Below the pieces are notes generated by a model. The model did not search any database. It worked only from the letters and a program-made list of their open reading frames with translations, and was not told the DNA's origin. Shown here one piece after another: positions 1 to 10,376 of a stretch of DNA of 64,000 nucleotides (its first letter is position 1; the number at the start of each line of letters is the position of its first letter). Made by a program: the position numbers and the translations under genes. The stretch is taken from assembly GCA_025330725.1 (NCBI GenBank), contig JAIWND010000038.1:62001-126000 (forward strand), read 5' to 3'. The DNA comes from Chlamydoabsidia padenii (Eukaryota > Mucoromycota > Mucoromycetes > Mucorales > Cunninghamellaceae).

Positions 1-176
1 TGGAGAGACAGGAAAAAGAAAAGTGGGCTGGTACATACATCAATACTCTTTTTTATAGTTTCAGGCGGCGCTTCCACTAACTTCATATCCCGATTCAAGC
101 GAAAATCACATTTATTATTTATTCATCACATCAAAAAAGCTATCTTGTAAAGTGCTACCAATTAAATCCATCCCAA

Positions 177-2096
177 TCAAATCCATGGTTCGAGGTTTTT
201 TTCCAATTCTTTCTTCTTGATATCATATTCTTCTTTTGTCGCTTGCGGGTTATCGGTGATCCAATACAAGACTTCCTTTACAAATCCATTCACCGTACGT
301 TCCTTATTGCCCACCTGACTGTCCATAGGATAAAATCGCACTCCATAAGCATAGTTTTCCAAAGATTGTCTTGCGTTGTTTTTCTCCATATGTGCATCAT
401 CCACAAGCTTGAACTTAGCGGCAGTTGCCTTCATTTCTTCAATCTCGAATTTCGTAAGCCGACCGGAATTGATTTTAACTTGCTTTGATTCGCCAGTTGT
501 TACACTTTTTACTGTCACTTTGAGAATACCATCAACGTCCACTTCAAAAGTAACATCGACTTCTGATTCCCCTCTAGGTGCAGGTGGAAGTCCATCCATG
601 TTGATTATTCCGAGTAGTGAATTTTCAGTCGCCTTTTTTCTTTCTCCTTGATAGACATCAATATCAATATCTGTTTGGTCATCTTCGGCTGTCCCATAAA
701 CACGGCTACTTGTAACAGGAATAGAAGTATTTCGTTGAACAATAGTAGACATAATGTCACCTAATACGCGGGTACCCAAAGACAAGGGAGTTACATCACG
801 AAGAATCACTTGTCTTCCAAAACCGTCCTTTTCCAGGTCACCACAGAGAACAGCAGCTTGTATGGCCGCACCACAAGCAACGACTTCATCAGGATTGACA
901 GACATGTTGAGTTTTTTGCCAAAGAAATCAGAAAGCATCTGTCGGAGTTTGGGAATCCGTGCACTTCCACCCACCATGACAATTTCATCAATATCAGCCT
1001 TGTCCAATTTCGCATCTGCCAGAGTATTCTTCACCGTTTCCATAGTCGAGTCAAACAGCTCCATGTTGATTTCTTCAAAGGTTCTGCGAGTAATCACTGC
1101 ATAATAGTCTTCACCATCCAGAAAAAAAGGCAGGTCGAGTTTGTCCTCCAACTTGCCAGATAAGATCCGTTTCGCCCGCTCACATGCAAATTTCAAACGC
1201 CGACGTTCCCTGTCCTTTTTCGTCAGATCTATACCATGTGTCCGCTGGATAGTCTTGATAAAGTAATTCATCATATTGACATCAATGTCTTCCCCACCCA
1301 AATGAGAGTTTCCACCTGTGGCCATAACCGTAAAAATACCTTGATCAATACGAAGAATCGAGACATCAAAAGTACCACCGCCAAAGTCATATACAAGCAC
1401 ATGATGGTTATTGTGCTTTTCTTCATTGTTCTGATGTTGCAAACCATAGGCCAATGCTGCTGATGTTGGTTCATTAATAATTTGAAGCACTTCCAACCCC
1501 GCAATAGTACCCGCATCTTTGGTTGCTTGTCGTTGAGCATGATTAAAGTAAGCTGGAACAGTGATTACGCATTTCATAAGAGCGGTTTCATCTTGTAGAT
1601 TCAAATATCTTGCTGCTGTTTCTTTCAAATAACCAAGAATCATGGCCGACACTTCTTCAGGGGAAAAACTATACGGCTTTCTTTCGAAGGTGACGTTGAT
1701 ACTTGGCTGACCATTTACTTTGTTTTCCGTCACTTTGAAATCCCAGTTGGCCAGATCAGCCTGCACTTGAGCATCCTTGAAATCTCGGCCAATCAGACGC
1801 TTGACATTGTGCACCGAGTTTTCCATATTACAAAGAGAGCTTATTTTGACTACATCACCAACCACTCGGCAAGAATCAGTGAATCCCACGTAAGAGGCGG
1901 TAGTGCGGCTACCCATATCGTTGGCTATGACTTCGACCCGGTTCTCTTCCCATACTGCAACACATGAATATGTTGTACCTAAATCAATGCCCACTACAAT
2001 AGATGAAATGAGAATGGTGGTCTTTTTGTCTTTCTGAATTCCCGTCTTACCAGCTTTACATGCTTTCATAGTCATAGAATCTTTGAATGTGGTCAA
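177..2096 (-). CDS. Divergent Hsp70-family chaperone, intronless
   Basis: A 639-residue uninterrupted frame encodes an Hsp70: an ATP-dependent chaperone with an N-terminal actin-like ATPase and a C-terminal peptide-binding half. Visible signatures are the phosphate-1 loop VGIDLGTTYSC (about residue 34), the phosphate-2 motif VYDFGGGTFDVSI (about 235), the adenosine motif IVMVGGSARIPK (about 375) and the interdomain linker DVTPLSLG. The C-terminus is KKKELEKNLEPWI. It lacks the EEVD tail of cytosolic Hsp70s and the HDEL/KDEL tail of BiP, so recruitment of TPR co-chaperones by the usual tail is not expected. About 33 residues precede the ATPase domain, with a weakly hydrophobic patch that is not a convincing signal peptide. 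The start is the first in-frame ATG. Lack of introns is typical of heat-inducible Hsp70s. The family is certain; the paralog class and compartment are not. Confidence 0.93.
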   Translation of the reverse strand: MTTFKDSMTMKACKAGKTGIQKDKKTTILISSIVVGIDLGTTYSCVAVWEENRVEVIANDMGSRTTASYVGFTDSCRVVGDVVKISSLCNMENSVHNVKRLIGRDFKDAQVQADLANWDFKVTENKVNGQPSINVTFERKPYSFSPEEVSAMILGYLKETAARYLNLQDETALMKCVITVPAYFNHAQRQATKDAGTIAGLEVLQIINEPTSAALAYGLQHQNNEEKHNNHHVLVYDFGGGTFDVSILRIDQGIFTVMATGGNSHLGGEDIDVNMMNYFIKTIQRTHGIDLTKKDRERRRLKFACERAKRILSGKLEDKLDLPFFLDGEDYYAVITRRTFEEINMELFDSTMETVKNTLADAKLDKADIDEIVMVGGSARIPKLRQMLSDFFGKKLNMSVNPDEVVACGAAIQAAVLCGDLEKDGFGRQVILRDVTPLSLGTRVLGDIMSTIVQRNTSIPVTSSRVYGTAEDDQTDIDIDVYQGERKKATENSLLGIINMDGLPPAPRGESEVDVTFEVDVDGILKVTVKSVTTGESKQVKINSGRLTKFEIEEMKATAAKFKLVDDAHMEKNNARQSLENYAYGVRFYPMDSQVGNKERTVNGFVKEVLYWITDNPQATKEEYDIKKKELEKNLEPWI

Positions 2097-2410
2097 GACA
2101 AAATAATGATAAAAGAAAGATGAAAAGAAAGGAACGCAACATGGGAAAAAAATTCTTTTATCAGCTTGATTAGGTCTGAAACAGACTTAATATTAGAAAG
2201 TTGACAATTTTTAAATCTCGACATTAATGCATCTTCTTTCGATATTCACACCCCGCTCTTGGAAATCGTGTAACATCTCTTATATAGCGAAAATCACATA
2301 CGAATTCGTATATGACGATGTCGTATATATATATAAAAAATCATTACCTACATAACCATCGATTCCATCGCATGACAAACCCACCGTCATTATTTCCTTG
2401 TTAACTTCGT
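2097..2410. other. Spacer between Hsp70 promoter and MFS 3' end
   Basis: This holds the upstream region of the minus-strand Hsp70 and the 3' flank of the MFS gene. It is AT-rich, with a (TA)n run near 2322-2334. I looked for alternating GAA/TTC heat-shock units and saw only loose single units, not a convincing array. Confidence 0.4.
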
Positions 2411-2747
2411 TTATTTTGATAATACAGGTTGATTATCTCTAGCAAACAAATTGGCGACACTTGCAAAAACAGCAAGCGCAATACTAGCATAAAAAAGTCG
2501 GGAATAATTTTGCATGGAATCATAAACAAGACCACCAATAAAAGCGCCACAAAAAGCACCGATTTGATGTCCTAGAAAGGAGGCTTTAATGAGAAAAAAA
2601 ATGTTTCTCTGTATCATACTTACCAACAAAAGTAATAGAGGTAAGAGTACCCAAGTACTTGGGTCCAAATAAATCACCCACAAACTTTGTGGTGGCAGGT
2701 ACCGTAGATAGCCAGAGAAACTATAAACAAAGAATATGAGTTACTCA

Positions 2748-2793
<46 letters not shown>

Positions 2794-4032
2794 CAACAAG
2801 ATGACTTACACCAAATATGACGGAAAAGGTAAATACTGTGGCAATAGACGTGGGTACCCAGAAAAATACACATAGAATGATGGCACGTCCCAAGTAGATT
2901 GCTGTCAGGACATACTTGGGTTTAACTCGAGTACAGATGTATCCAACCGAAATAGTGCCAAACATAGATCCTAATCCTATCACAGAAATTACCCAAGCTA
3001 CTCGATCCTAATAAGTATAACGAAACCCATCTATTTATTTATATATTACCTGCGAGAGACGAACTGATACTATGATCTACCTATATTAATGCCCCAAAAA
3101 AGGTTAGTTTTAAATCCCGTTATTGTTCGAGAGAGCGACGTACAAGGTAAGCAGGTAAATGAGTAGATAAGAAAGCAACATGGAACCCACAGACTGAAAA
3201 CCCCAGAGTGATGAGTATGAAAGTAGGTGAAACAAAGGCTTTCTTCAACACTTGAATCAGGCTCATGTCTTGATGCTCCACCCCTTGTTTGTCAAACTCC
3301 GTCTTGTCCATCATTTCCTTTTTTGGACCCGAGACTTTTTCTTCATCGCCAGGCACCGTAGCATGATCAGACTCCTCAGGCACTGTCTGTATAAACATAG
3401 CCAAAGGAGACATGGCAACCATCATCAAGCCTTAACGCAGAAGCCTTGATTAGTTTCCTTTTTTTTATTTTCTTTTCCTCACCAAATGTCATGAAAGTCC
3501 ACCGCCAACCCAAGGAAGAAATCATCGCACGACCCATGGGTAAGAAACAACATTGACCAAAACTTCCAAAGCTAGACACCACTCCAAACACGATACTTTT
3601 ATATTTACTGTTTCCTACTCGTTGACCCACCGAGGCCAGTACGATGGGAAATGAATTACCACCTGCGGTGAGCCCTTGGAGAACAGCAGCAAAGATGAAC
3701 ACACCGGGATGATACGAGGCGTACATGATCCATGAACTTGTGGCATACAAAAGAGAGCTGATAAAGATGACTTTGCCAAACCCGAATTGTCGTTCGCCCA
3801 GGTAGACGATGAAAGGTTGACCACAGCCCCACATGAGTTGCATCAGTGCGGCGGCGATTGAAAATGTCGTTCGATCCCATCCCATGTCTTTCGTTACTGG
3901 GATCAGAAAGAGTCCAATGGCTTGGCGTACGCCGAAAGACACCCATAGGATCAAGGCACCCGCGATACTGGCGAGCCATACTGAATGCTGTATATGTTCA
4001 ATCCAAGGGTGGTTCTTCATTGATAGGATCAT
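2411..4032 (-). CDS. MFS transporter, monocarboxylate/oxalate-formate-like
   Basis: This is a split gene for a 12-helix major facilitator carrier. The first exon (4032 to about 3487) carries helices 1-6, starting near LILWVSFGVRQAIGLFLIP with MGWDR in the first loop. Later exons give a Lys/Glu-rich central loop, AFVSPTFILITLGFSVCGFH, then VGYICTRVKPK, PKYLGTLTSITFVG and a last helix pair around HQIGAFCGAFIGG. That C-terminal signature recalls SLC16/OFA-type monocarboxylate carriers; the substrate cannot be read from sequence. Introns lie near 3429-3486, 2720-2812 and 2590-2625. A 27-nt microexon at about 3049-3075 is needed to keep frame between exon 2 (ending about 3139) and exon 3 (about 3010-2813). 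One intron contains a 43-nt homopolymer (2751-2793). Boundaries are approximate; the family call is firm. Confidence 0.82.
2751..2793. repeat. 43-nt T run (A run in gene sense) inside an intron
   Basis: An unbroken T run sits just downstream, in gene sense, of a splice donor of the MFS gene. See the findings for similar runs elsewhere. Confidence 0.95.
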
Positions 4033-4168
4033 GACTAAAAGATCAGAGAAAGAAGAAAAGAAGAAGAAAAAAAGAAATGAGTGTTCTTTTTAAGTTTTCT
4101 TGGGTGGGGAAGTGTTACCCACGATTTCCTCTCTAGGAAGCAAATGGCCAAACACTTGGGGTGCTCAT

Positions 4169-4271
4169 CGAACACAAAAATCCCGAAATGGATTTTTTTC
4201 TTACACCGCCAGACCAAAAAAAGCTTCATGAGACGACCTTTGGTAAACATTTATCCGTTTGATGAGATGAT
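4169..4271 (+). repeat. Left copy of long inverted repeat
   Basis: About 103 bp that reappears, reverse-complemented and roughly 90% identical by eye, at 12412-12515. The outer end begins CGAACACAAAAATCCCG and the inner end is TTTATCCGTTTGATGAGA. The GGTGCTC word next to the outer end is also found outside the right copy, but there a further 48 bp intervene. The two copies face each other across 8.2 kb of transposon debris, as terminal inverted repeats would. Confidence 0.85.
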
Positions 4272-4362
4272 TTTCAGCCAATGAGAAAAGCTAAAAACCA
4301 CTTTCAAAAACGACTTTTAATAAAAGGTCTGACCCGTGCCATACCTACTTAATACACAAAGT

Positions 4363-4378
4363 GGCGGGGTTTGAATAA
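4363..4378 (+). promoter_or_regulatory. Recurring GCGGGRTTTGAA word
   Basis: GGCGGGGTTTGAATAA, 331 bp upstream of the MFS start. It is one of many copies of the word described in the findings; function is inferred only from position and recurrence. Confidence 0.45.
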
Positions 4379-4588
4379 AGCCAGGACACCTTTAATTTTC
4401 CTTTCGATTCCCTTTTTTATTTCAGTTCCCTTTGGTTTTTTCTTTCTATTTAACTGACCTTTCTACTCACCCTTTTTTTTGTAGCTAACATGCCTTCAAC
4501 TACACCTCCTCCAACCACACCTCAAGCCGAAATTCAGTAACCACGATTTAACTAGGATCGTGCTGAAATTGAATACCTCATTGCTACA

Positions 4589-5509
4589 ATGGCAATATTC
4601 CATTCCGAAATCAAGAATGCACCCAACAACGACGCCAGGGGTAAAAAACACGATGCCAGCAAGATTTTCTTTGAAAGGCTATATCAAGATGACAACCGCC
4701 ATCGATCTTTGAACGCCAGCAAGAATAAATGGAAGGAGTTGGTTGACAAGTTGAAGAACATCCATGACGACATTCGACAAACTGGAAGTGGTGGTTTGCC
4801 TAGACAATCTCGCTGGATCCACTATGATGCCATGCTTGCGATACTACGAAGCGATCGTAATGTGTCTCGGGAGTCTTATCGGATTCCATGCGTCCTCAAG
4901 ATTATGGTGATATCGACTCTAGTGATAGTGAAGATGAAGTTGCCGAAGAAGGAACATCAAGGGGCCAACCTCGTCGTGCATTGTCTTCAACACCAACACC
5001 ACCAGCAGCACCAGAAGCAGGAACGGAAACGGAAACACCAGCAATCAGACCTCGACAGCGTTTGACGGCCGCTATTCGGGATTCATTTGTGACATTTACA
5101 GAAGAAGGTGAACTAAACCGTGAACAATATCAACCAAATAATTGCCACTATGAATGATTTTGCCAGTGAAAGGATGGATCTCTTCTTTGAATCCCGCCGC
5201 CAGGATCGCTTACAACAGCGCATTATTCACAATTAAAGGCAGCAAGAACGGCGGCGATTATTCAGTCTCTTGACGGGACTTCTTCAACAATCAGGTCGAC
5301 AGGAATCCCCTCAATATACCTTTTATCCAGCAAATCCCGGACCTCCACCAACAGCATCATCATCATTCTGTAACTGGCAAACACCAAGTCAGTCTCCAGT
5401 ACCACATTCACGCCGCTCCCCCTTTGCTCGCATTCCATCCGAGCCACCGTCGTCTGCCGATGACACTGCACCACCACCACCCTACCATCCCTTTGGAGAA
5501 GACTTGTAG
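4589..5509 (+). pseudogene. Broken Myb/SANT-like partner of a PIF/Harbinger transposon
   Basis: PIF/Harbinger elements normally carry two genes, a DDE transposase and a Myb/SANT-like DNA-binding protein. The frame at 4589-5065 has the helix-rich SANT/MADF-like pattern (FFERLYQDDNRHRSLNASKN, NKWKELVDKLKNIHDDIR). It then shifts near 4880 to a frame reading DYGDIDSSDSEDE, a typical acidic linker. A second shift occurs near 5115 (to MNDFASERMDLFFESRRQDR) and a stop follows at about 5237. The Pro/Ser-rich tail ends PPPYHPFGEDL. Upstream, a likely earlier part of the domain reads in frame from about 4553 (RAEIEYLIATMAIF). The gene faces the transposase at 5594-7121 tail to tail, as expected for one element. 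The family call rests on pattern and context. Confidence 0.62.
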
Positions 5510-5593
5510 ATTAGTTTTTAGTTTATATATATAAGTATTAATAAAAAAATAAAGTAAAAAACAATGTTTATAATATAAACTAAAAATAAAAAA

Positions 5594-7121
5594 CTATCTT
5601 GGTTCCTCCGGCAATCCATCCACTAATTCCTTGATCTGATTTCTTCGCATAATACCATCTATAAGTTCCACGATGCTGCCTCCATTGTTGTCTTCATTGT
5701 TGTAATCGTTGTTGCTTCCATTGCTAGCTTCATTGTTGTCTTCGTCGGTGTCATCAATCCTTGCGGCAGTTGTTGCTGAGCCAACATTCGGTTGTTCCAG
5801 TAAAGCCCTGGGAAGCACGTCATTTTGATTCAAGCATATGTTATGTAAGATGCAAGAGATGAGAATCGTTCGTGCCTATCGTCTTTCCTTGGCTACATTC
5901 AAGTTTTGTCCAATAAAGCACCACCGAGCCACAAGAAGCCCAAACGCCCGCTCAATTGCCATGCGTGTTCGTGAGTGTATTTTGTTGAATTTTTTTCTGA
6001 TGGTGTTGCGCGGGATCGTCTATATAGTGTGATTATAGTTCTATGTAATGGATATGCTGAATCTATTGGCATAAGGAAGAAATGGTTGTTTTAGTATAGA
6101 TAATAAAGCTAACTAAATATATTACTGTACCTGCAATAATAAATGTATTATTTGGACATACTGTGCTTCGTGGTCCTTGTCATTGAGGTGCAGAGGCTGC
6201 TGCGACGGAATGCCCTAGAATCGTGTGTTCTTCCTAATCACAACAAAAATAATAATAAACAATAAACAAGTTTACGGTGCATTCCAAACTATAGTCATTA
6301 CCTGGATTTCCGATAAAAGTATAGGTGAAGCGTGTGTCGTCATCACAGATTGCTGTTAGGTTCATCGAGAGTCCATCTTTTCTATCCCTGTAGTCATCGG
6401 CTGGAACACCACGTGGTTTGGAGATTTGGACCAGTTTACCATCAAGAGCCTCAATTACACCACCAGGAAGTTTGTTGCGAATAAGACCGTTTCTGTTACG
6501 ACGAGACCTAAAGCTGTCCATTGTACGACGCACCTTGTCTTCACCTGTCGGCCAATGGATAACATATCCGAAGCAATCGACCATGGCATTGAGGAATCGT
6601 GTCGTAAAGTTATGATAGGAGCCGTTGCTAATACCCATAGTGTTCTTGACAATCCTGTATCCTTGGTTTAAATTGGCGAGACTCCAGAGAATCATCCCTG
6701 CTAGAATATAGCAAGGTGTCTGGGGATAAGCTGGATTTCGACTTTGATATGCCGGGTGCCGAGACAAAGTGTTGACAAGCAATTTGAATGTATGCCTGTT
6801 TACTCTATAGTTGGCATGATAACTGTTGTCGAGGCGTGTGTCGTCCAACCCAGGATGAGTGATTTCCCAGTATCCTGTGTTGTTGTTGTTGCGAACATAG
6901 GAGCCAGATAAGGAGCCAGGAAAGCATGCCATTGTAGTTGTATAGGCATTGTTGACGTTTATACGCTGCTGGATAGCGTTTAACTGTATAGTAAAAAGAG
7001 TCCAAAGTTGCTCCTCTTCTTGTAAAGCAATCAAGACAAATTCGGAAGAGTTGGCCATATCTTCTTCTTCTTCTTGGAGGAGGAGATCTAAGATCAGGAG
7101 GATTAAATGTTGCAAGTCCAT
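5594..7121 (-). pseudogene. PIF/Harbinger DDE transposase, frameshifted
   Basis: The first exon (7121 to about 6302) encodes a helical N-terminus, then VIEALDGKLVQI, whose Asp is the first catalytic residue, and YRDRKDGLSMNLTAICDDD. After a short intron comes THDSRAFRRSSL, with the second Asp. After another intron come ADSAYPLHRTIITLYRR and RMAIERAFGLLVARW, whose first Glu completes the DDE triad. The tail is ILISCILHNICLNQNDVL, then an Asn/Asp-rich stretch ending LVDGLPEEPR. All three acidic residues survive, but between LYRR and FNKIHSRTRMAIE the frame must shift by one base (near 6005-6025), so a full protein cannot be made unless an unusual splice is used. Such proteins cut DNA at transposon ends. 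Confidence 0.8.
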
Positions 7122-7553
7122 GGTGGCAGGTCTGTTAAAAAAAAAAAAAAAAAAAAGAGGAGACAGAGACAGAGACAGAGACAGAAAGAGGTTTGAGGGA
7201 CGATAATATAACTTTTTATTAACTAAAAATGTCTACTTTATATATTATTTGGGAAAAGTGTCAAGAAAGTAATATTAAAAATGGGAAGAGGAAGACAGAG
7301 AGAAAAAATAAAATGGCGCTTTCCAAATAATTTTGAGCCAATTAAATTCTTTCCCCGCTCTCAGGAATACCGCGTAAATTTAATTTTGAGTAAAGCAAGG
7401 ATTCGAATCCCGATAGACTTGACCCTGTGGCTATTTGCCCTGCCGCTTTAAATCATCGAGGATGAAGGAAAAAAAAAACTTTTCTTCCTCTTCTTTCATC
7501 CTTCCTCTTTTTATATATATAAAAAAAGGACAATTATCCAATGCGACTTTACT
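7122..7553. other. Spacer with A run and GACAGA microsatellite
   Basis: An A run at about 7138-7156 is followed by a (GAGACA)n microsatellite at about 7157-7186, AT-rich sequence, and one copy of the recurring word (ATTCGAATCCCGAT at 7401-7414). No gene is seen. Confidence 0.6.
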
Positions 7554-9057
7554 TTGTTGAATAGACGCGCGACCGGTACTGTGGAACCTTTCCATGAAGT
7601 CCTCTCAACACGCGAAGAACCCACCAAGTTTACCATGCCTCGTCGTGATTTCGATGCCTTCCGTAAAAGAGAAGAACAAAGGTGCAACTTCTCCTTATAC
7701 GACAAAACAAGTGGACCTGCTCGCAAGGCTAATGTTGTATTCCTTCAAAGGTTTGGCAATCACGATGGAACACCTTACCATGGTGCAATTACCGAACCAA
7801 CAATCAAAATATGCACTACGTTATAGAGAAGTAAGTGTCCTTATAATTTATATTCATCTAACCAATAATGTGTACTTTTTTATAGACTTATTGTTTCCAC
7901 CTAGTTGGAGCGTCTAAACCGTCCACCAGCTCTGCTCGTACTCATGATTCGATTTCCTGTTAATGTGAAGCGTACTTGAAGATGTTGGTCCGCGAAGAAG
8001 ACCCCACGGAAGCTACTATCGAATACCATTGGGAACACACTGGACATACACCTGGAAGCATCCAGGACATGGCCTCAGCGCCCATAAGTCGAGATGCTCG
8101 TTTGGCTCTTCAGCAATTAATTGAAATCAAGATGACCTGGATCAGCATTGAACATCTCTTACGCCAGAATGCCAATCAGCTGGCATTAATTATGGAACTG
8201 GGGGAAATGCGAACATCGAAGAATCAATACGTCTCACCTATCAGTCGGTGTATTACCAGATGAACAAGACGATGAAATCCAAGTCTCAACTCGATACTGA
8301 TCTGGCGAAAAGTTTGATAATATGGGAGGAAAAGATCGTCCAATCTGGTGGTTATTGCTTTACAAAGAATATGGAGACGATGAACGATGGGATGTTTGCC
8401 TTTGCTTTCTGCTCTCAATGGCAAATGAACGCAAGTATATGGGGAAAAAAAGACGAAGGAACAAGGTGGTATATTACTGTTGACTCTTTATTTTGTTTGG
8501 GTATAGTGTTTACGAAAGGATGGTAGGATTGTATGCTTGGACTCCACACACAAGACCTGCGTCACTAGTCCAAGGAACTTCTGCTATCTCTATACCTTGG
8601 TGTTACGATCATCTGAAACTGGTAAAGGGCAACCCGTTGATTTTATGGTCATCAATCATGCGTCTTCTTACTCTGTGCAATTCTGGCTTCAGTGGCTTCG
8701 ACAAGACCATGGCTACACTCCTTGTCAAGTGATGATCGACAACTCGGATGCCGAAATCGCTGGTATCAAGACTGCGTTTGGTGATGACACGAAAATTGTG
8801 ATTTGCCAATAGCATACATTAAAGCCTGGAGGGAAAACATCGTCAAGAAAGTGAAGGTCATCGCGTGTGGATCAACAGCACCAAGAGCAACGGAACGGAA
8901 GGCCTACCGTGACGACGTACTTCGACAAATGATTGCGATGATGGTTTCCCAAACCAGTGATGTATTTGAAGAAGCTTGCCGGGAATTCGAAGAATACAAT
9001 GGCGTAGCCGATGATGTGTGGGATGGGTCTGCCCTGGTTGTAATATCCTCCCTATAG
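7554..9057 (+). pseudogene. MULE-type transposase relic, several frameshifts
   Basis: Scattered frames join into a Mutator-like transposase. The N-terminal part has PRRDFDAFRKREEQRCNFS and, after a gap, YHWEHTGHTPGSIQDM and ISRDARLALQQLIEIKMTW. The core is recognised by FMVINHASSYSVQFWLQWL and CQVMIDNSDAEIAGIKTAFG, with the second catalytic Asp in MID, followed by IVICQ and, in another frame, HIKAWRENIVKKVK, which matches the family's WHxxRA block. A frameshift at about 8810 and several stops between 7826 and 8537 show it is dead. The third catalytic Glu and a SWIM finger were not found, so the 3' part is probably lost. It differs clearly from the MULE at 19 kb. Confidence 0.68.
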
Positions 9058-10376
9058 GTGAAACCCATGTATTATTCCTTGTCTATATAACATTCCCAGT
9101 TACTAGTATATTTACAGAGAGTATGATTTTTTATTTATAACAATGTTGCAGTTCACGGAACAAGCAATGTCAATAAAGTATAAAAGAATCCCATCGTACT
9201 CACTAGCGTTTTTACTTTTTAGATATACTATATTCTTTTATTCTTTTATTCTTTATATTTTAATCATCCCAATCCCCAACACCACACTACGTGGGTCCTG
9301 TAGTGGTTGAGTAGCCCATTTTAATGATGTTGCAGGACCAGTAGATGGTGGGCCAATCCCAACATCATGACCGACAGATAAGGAATGGCACCAATTGGAG
9401 ATCTTGATGGAAAAACCTCCACTGCCGGCTATATCATTACCAACACCATACGTGAGTGACAGGTTGTACAAATACTCTTTTTTCTTTTCTTTTTTTTTTT
9501 TTTTTTTCTTTACCTGATGGCCACAATGAAAGTTTGATTTCCGCTCTTCGAAAACGGCAGAGATGTGTCAAAAGAAAAAAACAAGAAAGAGAAAAACAGT
9601 GATGTGTAGTATCAATCTTAATTGTGAGAAAAGGTAAAGAAGAAGAAACAAGCGAAAGAGAAGTAAAAAGTGATTCCTAAACCTGTATAATGTTGATATC
9701 CCGCTTGGTGTCAGATCCTATTGTTTTGATGAAGGTCATGTTTTCCTTATTGGTGGATGGTGGTGCAACTGTTTCTATTTGAATGAAAAAAAAATCTTTA
9801 CTAGTGTATGTATATATCTATCTATTAATCTTGACTGTATTCCCATCTTGATCGTCCTCTCCATCGATCATTGTTACACAATGTCCGTGCACCACCTCTT
9901 CTCTAAAACTTTAATTACGTTTCCTCACAATCATGTCCCTGTTACTTTTTTTTTCTTCATCTGTATTAACTAAACTACACAACAGTCTTATTGCGAGTGA
10001 CAATATCAACGAGCAAGGGATCAAGAAAAGATAATGTGTTTTATTATATATATATATATAAAAGGAAGAAACACCATGTGTGCTTGCTTTTACTCTACTT
10101 TTTCACATGTTCGAGTTACAATCGGATAAGATTCCATGTTGATTAGAATTGTCGTGTCACTAATAAATGAAAAGAGTCAAGTAAAGTACAAAGCGAAGAT
10201 GCCATTTATCAAATCCCTATTGCTATATTATATATACCAATGATTATGTTCAAATGGGGTAAGAAAAAAAAAGATCACATCCGGCATCAGTAAATATATA
10301 TAAAACCTGATAGACTCTTGTTTTTGAAAAAACAAACTATCTCTACCACTTCCTTCTACTTTATATACATATACAT
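9058..10376. other. AT-rich region between two transposon relics
   Basis: Apart from the possible small gene at 9253-9790, this has a T-rich tract (9488-9508), a (TA)n run near 10046-10062 and no recognisable coding sequence. Confidence 0.5.
9253..9790 (-). CDS. Possible three-exon gene, family unknown
   Basis: Three short frames with plausible GT...AG junctions join into one reading. They are a segment ending TFIKTIGSDTKRDINIIQ (about 9780-9685), one reading FDTSLPFSKSGNQTFIVAIR (about 9573-9514), and the last exon YLYNLSLTYGVGNDIAGSGG to PRSVVLGIGMIKI (about 9478-9253). Composition is rich in Gly, Ser and beta-branched residues with possible N-glycosylation sites (NMT, NQT, NLS), as in secreted beta-rich proteins. 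I do not recognise the family and found no convincing start codon. It may be a gene fragment carried among the transposons. Confidence 0.3.

Larger units (their letters stand above)
4033..4588. other. MFS upstream region and left edge of transposon cluster
   Basis: This has A-rich sequence directly upstream of the MFS start, the left inverted-repeat copy (4169-4271), one copy of the recurring promoter word (4363-4378) and pyrimidine-rich sequence before the Myb-like relic. No gene is recognised. Short frames here run through the repeat. Confidence 0.5.

Noticed and set aside
243..1967. Several plus-strand frames of 60-117 codons opposite the Hsp70 gene
   Set aside because: They are antisense shadows of the long Hsp70 frame, with no recognisable domains.
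7396..7414. Possible tRNA T-arm (GATTCGAATCCCG) at this and similar sites
   Set aside because: The word resembles a B-box, but no acceptor stem, D-arm or anticodon arm can be folded around it, and the same word recurs at many unrelated places.
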